64,000 nt of DNA, taken from Bilabrum cf. latius (lineage: Eukaryota > Bigyra: Bicosoecida > Bigyra > Bicosoecida). The translations under genes were made by a program, and so were the position numbers. Positions 60,577 to 64,000 of the stretch are shown here, in pieces. How positions within the stretch are numbered: position 1 is the first letter of the stretch; every line of letters begins with the position of its first letter. The DNA is taken from positions 434,001 to 498,000 of the forward strand of contig OZ237766.1 of the NCBI GenBank assembly GCA_965178125.1, in the 5' to 3' direction. The notes below the pieces were generated by a model. It had not been told where the DNA came from and did not search any database. It saw nothing but the letters and a program-made list of their open reading frames with translations.

Positions 60577-60943
60577 AATTTGCCGGTTTCAAGATGGTTT
60601 TAGAACAGGCAAAGCATTTCTGCTCGCCCAAGACTTGGGTGCCCAGTACCCCCGGGGGCCTGCGCGGGGCGGGCCCAGGGCCATTCGACAATAGCTCGTT
60701 ACAACTATCTTGAAATACAGATAAGAATCGAAAGGTCAATTCGTGAGTGCTTATTTTATTTGCTCGGAGCCGAATACAGTAATGTAAGGTGGAGCGGCAA
60801 CGATATCGATTGCTAAGTGCGATGGCGATGCCTTCTCTACTAACAGTACTACATAGTATGGGTACTACCGCAACAGTCCGGTATTACCTAGCGATCTTCT
60901 GGTCCGTGCATTCCTTTAGATCACCAGTGTGGCTACCGCGGCC
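60577..60943. other. Intergenic interval
   Basis: 3' flank of the WD40 gene and 5' region of the ankyrin gene. No gene was recognised. Confidence 0.5.
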
Positions 60944-61280
60944 ATGAAATTATCAATGTCGTACCAACGCAATTCCTCTCTTATCACTAGCAGGGCATCC
61001 TTACTTCATAGCGCGCGGAATGGCCGATTGGAGGAAGTCAAAGCGAGCCTTGCACGTGAAGACGTCAACACTGCAGATTCCGTTAGTTGATCCATAGCTA
61101 GTTCCACATTGAATGAATGGTATCTATTAAAATATACATTTGTCTTGACTGTTGTTTACGAGCACCTTAAGCATTCTGCAGGAGGGCTACACAGCCCTTC
61201 ACCACGCTGTTAAGCACGAATACAAGGAGGTGGTCGATGTATTGATAGCTGCAGGGGCGTAGGTCAATGCGCAAACCAAG
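60944..61280 (+). CDS. Ankyrin-repeat protein, first exons (TAG=Gln)
   Basis: The ATG at 60944 opens a 46-codon exon (60944-61081, donor GTTAGT) containing ASLLHSARNGRLEEVKASLA. The second exon (61182-61280, acceptor ctgcag, donor GTAAGA) is exactly 99 nt and encodes one complete 33-residue ankyrin repeat, EGYTALHHAVKHEYKEVVDVL followed by IAAGA-Q-VNAQTK, where Q is TAG. Ankyrin repeats are protein-binding modules. I could not find the downstream exons. A weak repeat-like stretch (DTTGSTVIPLAAATNLL) lies at about 61918-61970 but soon meets TGA. The gene may be decayed, or its later exons may be too short to see. Confidence 0.65.
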
Positions 61281-63454
61281 GTAAGATGACACAAATAATA
61301 TATAACCACTTTGTTCGCGTTAGCTATTCATGCAATGTGAAGCCAGTGCAGTTTTTGTAAAAATTATATTTTCGATTGGCTGGAACCTCTTCAATTGCCC
61401 TAGATGCGAAATTTGCTCCGGGGGTTACCAACCTTACCCAAGTCAAATGACATAACCTGGGTTCGGGCCGCGGGGCCAAAGCATTGATGCGCACGGTTTC
61501 CGCGTACCACGTGGCGAGGTGGCACCTTACCCTGGCATCCGTCGAATGTAACGGAACAATACACAATTTACTGGTTTTTGCCGGTTCCGGATCAGCAATT
61601 TGCGCGGCGCCCAGATAATTCGGAGAAGAAATCATGATGCAATTCGATTCAGCGCGCTCTTGCGAGTCTGCTGGTGCGCCTTTCAACTCCATACGATGAG
61701 ATTAAGTCTGTTAACATGCCATTCAAAGAATTGGCCTCTAGCAGGGAGCTGCAGCTTTGCGCGGCGCCAAAACTGTGTGATTAGTGTCGCACGACACCCC
61801 GACACTGCCCGCATACCCCTTTCTAGTCTACAAAATAGACCTAAAAATATACCTGTATGATAATGATGCTAAATTATACGCTGCTGTGCAGACGAATGTC
61901 TGAATAAGATTCATTTGGACACGACAGGGTCCACGGTCATCCCTCTGGCAGCCGCAACAAACTTGCTTCGATTGGCCCTCTGAGATACTGAATTTGATTA
62001 CACTCCTCATAATTCTGAGCAAATTGATGACTTTATTCAAATAACGCGCTCATATTCTGCTGTGCGGTTCATGAGTAGGGTGTTTCCCGTGAGGATGACT
62101 GAACCAGGCCGCAGAGTTAGCTATTGCACATTTACCTCACCAATCTGCAGCTTACCGCGAATTGAGACCAACCACTACATTTTTTGTATTGATCGTATTC
62201 AGAAAATCGAACAGGAGGCTACTATGGCCATCATTAGGACACGAGCAGCACCAGCAGCTGTGCGGGTGGCCAGATCCAGAAGACCTGAAGTACGCCATGC
62301 TATTCTACACCATTGGGACTGAAAATCCGTACACTGCCTTTTATTAGGTATATTAATACCATGATTAGTCTCAAACTAGTACTGGCCTCATAGATTTGAC
62401 ACAATTGTGTTCTGAATGGTACCAAACCACTGGAAACAGCCACAACTTGCGAAATTGTAGGACCTGTACAAATACAGTACCATACACAAACAAATCGTAT
62501 GTATAAATAAACTATAAGTGTATCAGGACAGTGGTGAATTGGATTCTGCCCAAAATGAATCGAGATCTGACGTCAAATGAGACCATCCTCGGTTCTAATG
62601 GACTCTCTGTGACATACTGGAGCGGTGATTTGTTTTAAATACCTATTTGATCTGTAATGAAGTCGACCAATAGCGCATTCTATTCGTCGAAATGATTGCA
62701 CAATAGGGATGCAGCGTGGACTGTGGTTTCAGTGGCATTTGGATCAGCGTGCTGCTCCTCTCGTTAGCCTTACGGTGGTTGTATGGTAATTCACTAATTA
62801 CACAATGAAAAAACCTCATTACATGGAAGATACGCTATTGATGTCGCGTGATAATCGACGAGTTGTATTGTGTCGGGGATCGTTGCGGTCAAGAATTGGT
62901 GTGATGAATGTGTCGGGGTAAGTTACAACCGACGGATTGAATGTTTTGGTTGTGAACCGTCTGTTCGATGTATCAATGACTGCAATCCTAGCCAAAGATC
63001 CCCCAGGCTCACCCCGCCCTTTTTTCCCATTTGCCTGCCCTGTATGTGCCTCCAGCTTCCTCAACCCCGGACACCTTATCCAATTCCCTCCACATCATCA
63101 CCCGCATCCCCCTTCCCTCAAGCCCAATTTGTCGAGTTGCCCAAGCACTACGCCAACAACGCAACCTAAACCTACCCGGTACAGTCCCTAAACACGATCG
63201 CCCAAGAAAAGGACCTTGGTTTTAATGTATTCAATCCTGCACCGCAGGAAGTGAGTAAATGCATTCTGGGCCGGGCTACTAGATCTGTGTCGCCTTGCTG
63301 CTAGATGCAGCAGCACTACGCATGCCCTTGTGTAATCGGTTTAACTTCCGATGATGAGATCACACGTTGTACACAGCACCCTAATCTCGCAGACAGTCAC
63401 ACATGGTTGCAGTTGGTTTCCTCCGAGAGCCCATCCTCAAAGTTACCAAAAAAA
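61281..63454. other. AT-rich gene-poor interval
   Basis: Many TAA and TGA in all frames, and no gene recognised beyond the possible ankyrin remnant at about 61918. Direct repeat R4 copy 1 lies at 63304-63353. Confidence 0.5.
63304..63353 (+). repeat. Direct repeat R4, copy 1
   Basis: gatgcagcag followed by gcatgcccttgtgtaatcgg and tttaacttccgatgatga. It is nearly repeated at 63939-63989, so the two copies bracket repeat R3. Confidence 0.75.
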
Positions 63455-63878
63455 GAAACTGGCGAACGCTGCCCCTCAGCGCCCGAATAGCACGCGGCTT
63501 GATTGCCGCTCGAGTCTAATTGTGACCTCTCAACTTCCACATCCGCATGTGGTCGGTGATCCGATCCCCCTGATCCGAGTCACTCGTCACACATGCCCAA
63601 CCCACACCTGCCCGGCCTGTGCCTCCCCCTTCCTATCCGCCTCATCAACCCAATGACCCCACCGATCATCTTCTCTTCCACCATTTCCTCCCCCGTTCCG
63701 GTGAACCGTCGTTCCCCCCTCCCTTTGCTCTACCCTCCCCCCCCCTAGCTGCCCTCTCTCTCTCTCTCTCTCTCTCACTCCTCCGCATCGCTACGTCGCA
63801 TCTGAGCCTGCTCCTCGAGCGGGTCCTGCGCCCACCGAGCGACCTCAATCTCAGAGACCTTGCTGGCCTCACCAACTA
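63455..63878 (+). repeat. Dispersed repeat R3, copy 2
   Basis: Second copy of the element in intron 3 of the giant gene (8593-9030), same orientation. It has a (TC)n run (about 63752-63776) where the first copy has other pyrimidine-rich sequence. It is flanked by the R4 direct repeats. Confidence 0.8.
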
Positions 63879-63938
63879 ATGTCTCCCTTTGTTGCCCAAT
63901 CACTGCACCGCAGTTCGTGAGTCAATGGGATGCTGATC

Positions 63939-63989
63939 GATGCAGCAGAACAAGGCATGCCCTTGTGTAATCGGTTTAGCTTCTGATGA
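63939..63989 (+). repeat. Direct repeat R4, copy 2
   Basis: Copy of 63304-63353 with a few substitutions, 635 bp downstream. The window ends soon after, so a longer tandem array cannot be ruled out. Confidence 0.75.
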
Positions 63990-64000
63990 TGATGTCCCTT

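Noticed and set aside
2-64000. Bacterial origin suggested by dense open frames
   Set aside because: Introns, eL20, STRAP, Rabs, dynamin and signal-peptide lysosomal enzymes are eukaryotic, and there are no operons or ribosome-binding sites.

Overview
The window is nuclear DNA from a eukaryotic protist. It has spliceosomal GT-AG introns (short ones about 70-185 nt, one of 1,016 nt), eukaryotic gene families (Rab GTPases, ribosomal protein eL20, the WD40 protein STRAP, dynamin, secreted lysosomal-type hydrolases) and short intergenic gaps. I cannot name the species.

The key to reading it is the genetic code. Almost every gene is broken by in-frame TAG codons, and only by TAG. If TAG is read as glutamine the pieces join into complete proteins ending at TGA (17 cases, one of them a relic gene end) or TAA (1 case). 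Several internal comparisons give Gln directly. TAG encodes the invariant Gln of the WDTAGQE switch II motif in a Rab. Two tandem Rab paralogues have TAG opposite CAA and CAG opposite TAG. An internal repeat of a giant protein shows TAG opposite CAG, and so do two paralogous LRR-protein C-termini. All protein descriptions below use TAG=Gln.

Layout. 1-5.6 kb: the 3' part of a TPR-like gene with an (Ala-Gly)n tract, then a dynamin-family GTPase. 5.8-7.9 kb: a relic of an LRR gene end and dispersed repeats. 7.9-28.2 kb: one gene for a giant (about 6,289 aa) surface protein with RCC1/BLIP-II-like repeats, a beta-helix-like region, beta-sandwich-like repeats including a 2.43-kb near-identical duplication, a Cys-rich module and about nine membrane segments; its last exon is about 18.2 kb. 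28.3-30.9 kb: an LRR protein ending in a CaaX box. 32.4-38.1 kb: three tandem minus-strand paralogues of an unrecognised membrane-anchored family. 38.3-39.9 kb: a GH30-like glycosidase. 40.5-43.1 kb: eL20 and STRAP, head to head. 43.1-46.0 kb: two tandem divergent Rab-like GTPases. 46.3-50.3 kb: a convergent pair of secreted hydrolases, a sulfatase and a heparanase-like GH79. 50.5-51.9 kb: a canonical prenylated Rab1/8-type GTPase. 52.2-60.6 kb: a divergent pair, a low-complexity coiled-coil protein and a TFIIIC-like WD40 protein. 60.9-61.3 kb: the start of an ankyrin gene. The rest is gene-poor and holds a second copy of a dispersed repeat.

Multigene themes are secreted polysaccharide/glycosaminoglycan breakdown (GH30, sulfatase, GH79) and membrane traffic (dynamin, three Rabs). 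Exon-intron models were built by eye from splice signals, frame and homology. Every completed model gives a whole number of codons, which supports both the introns and the code.
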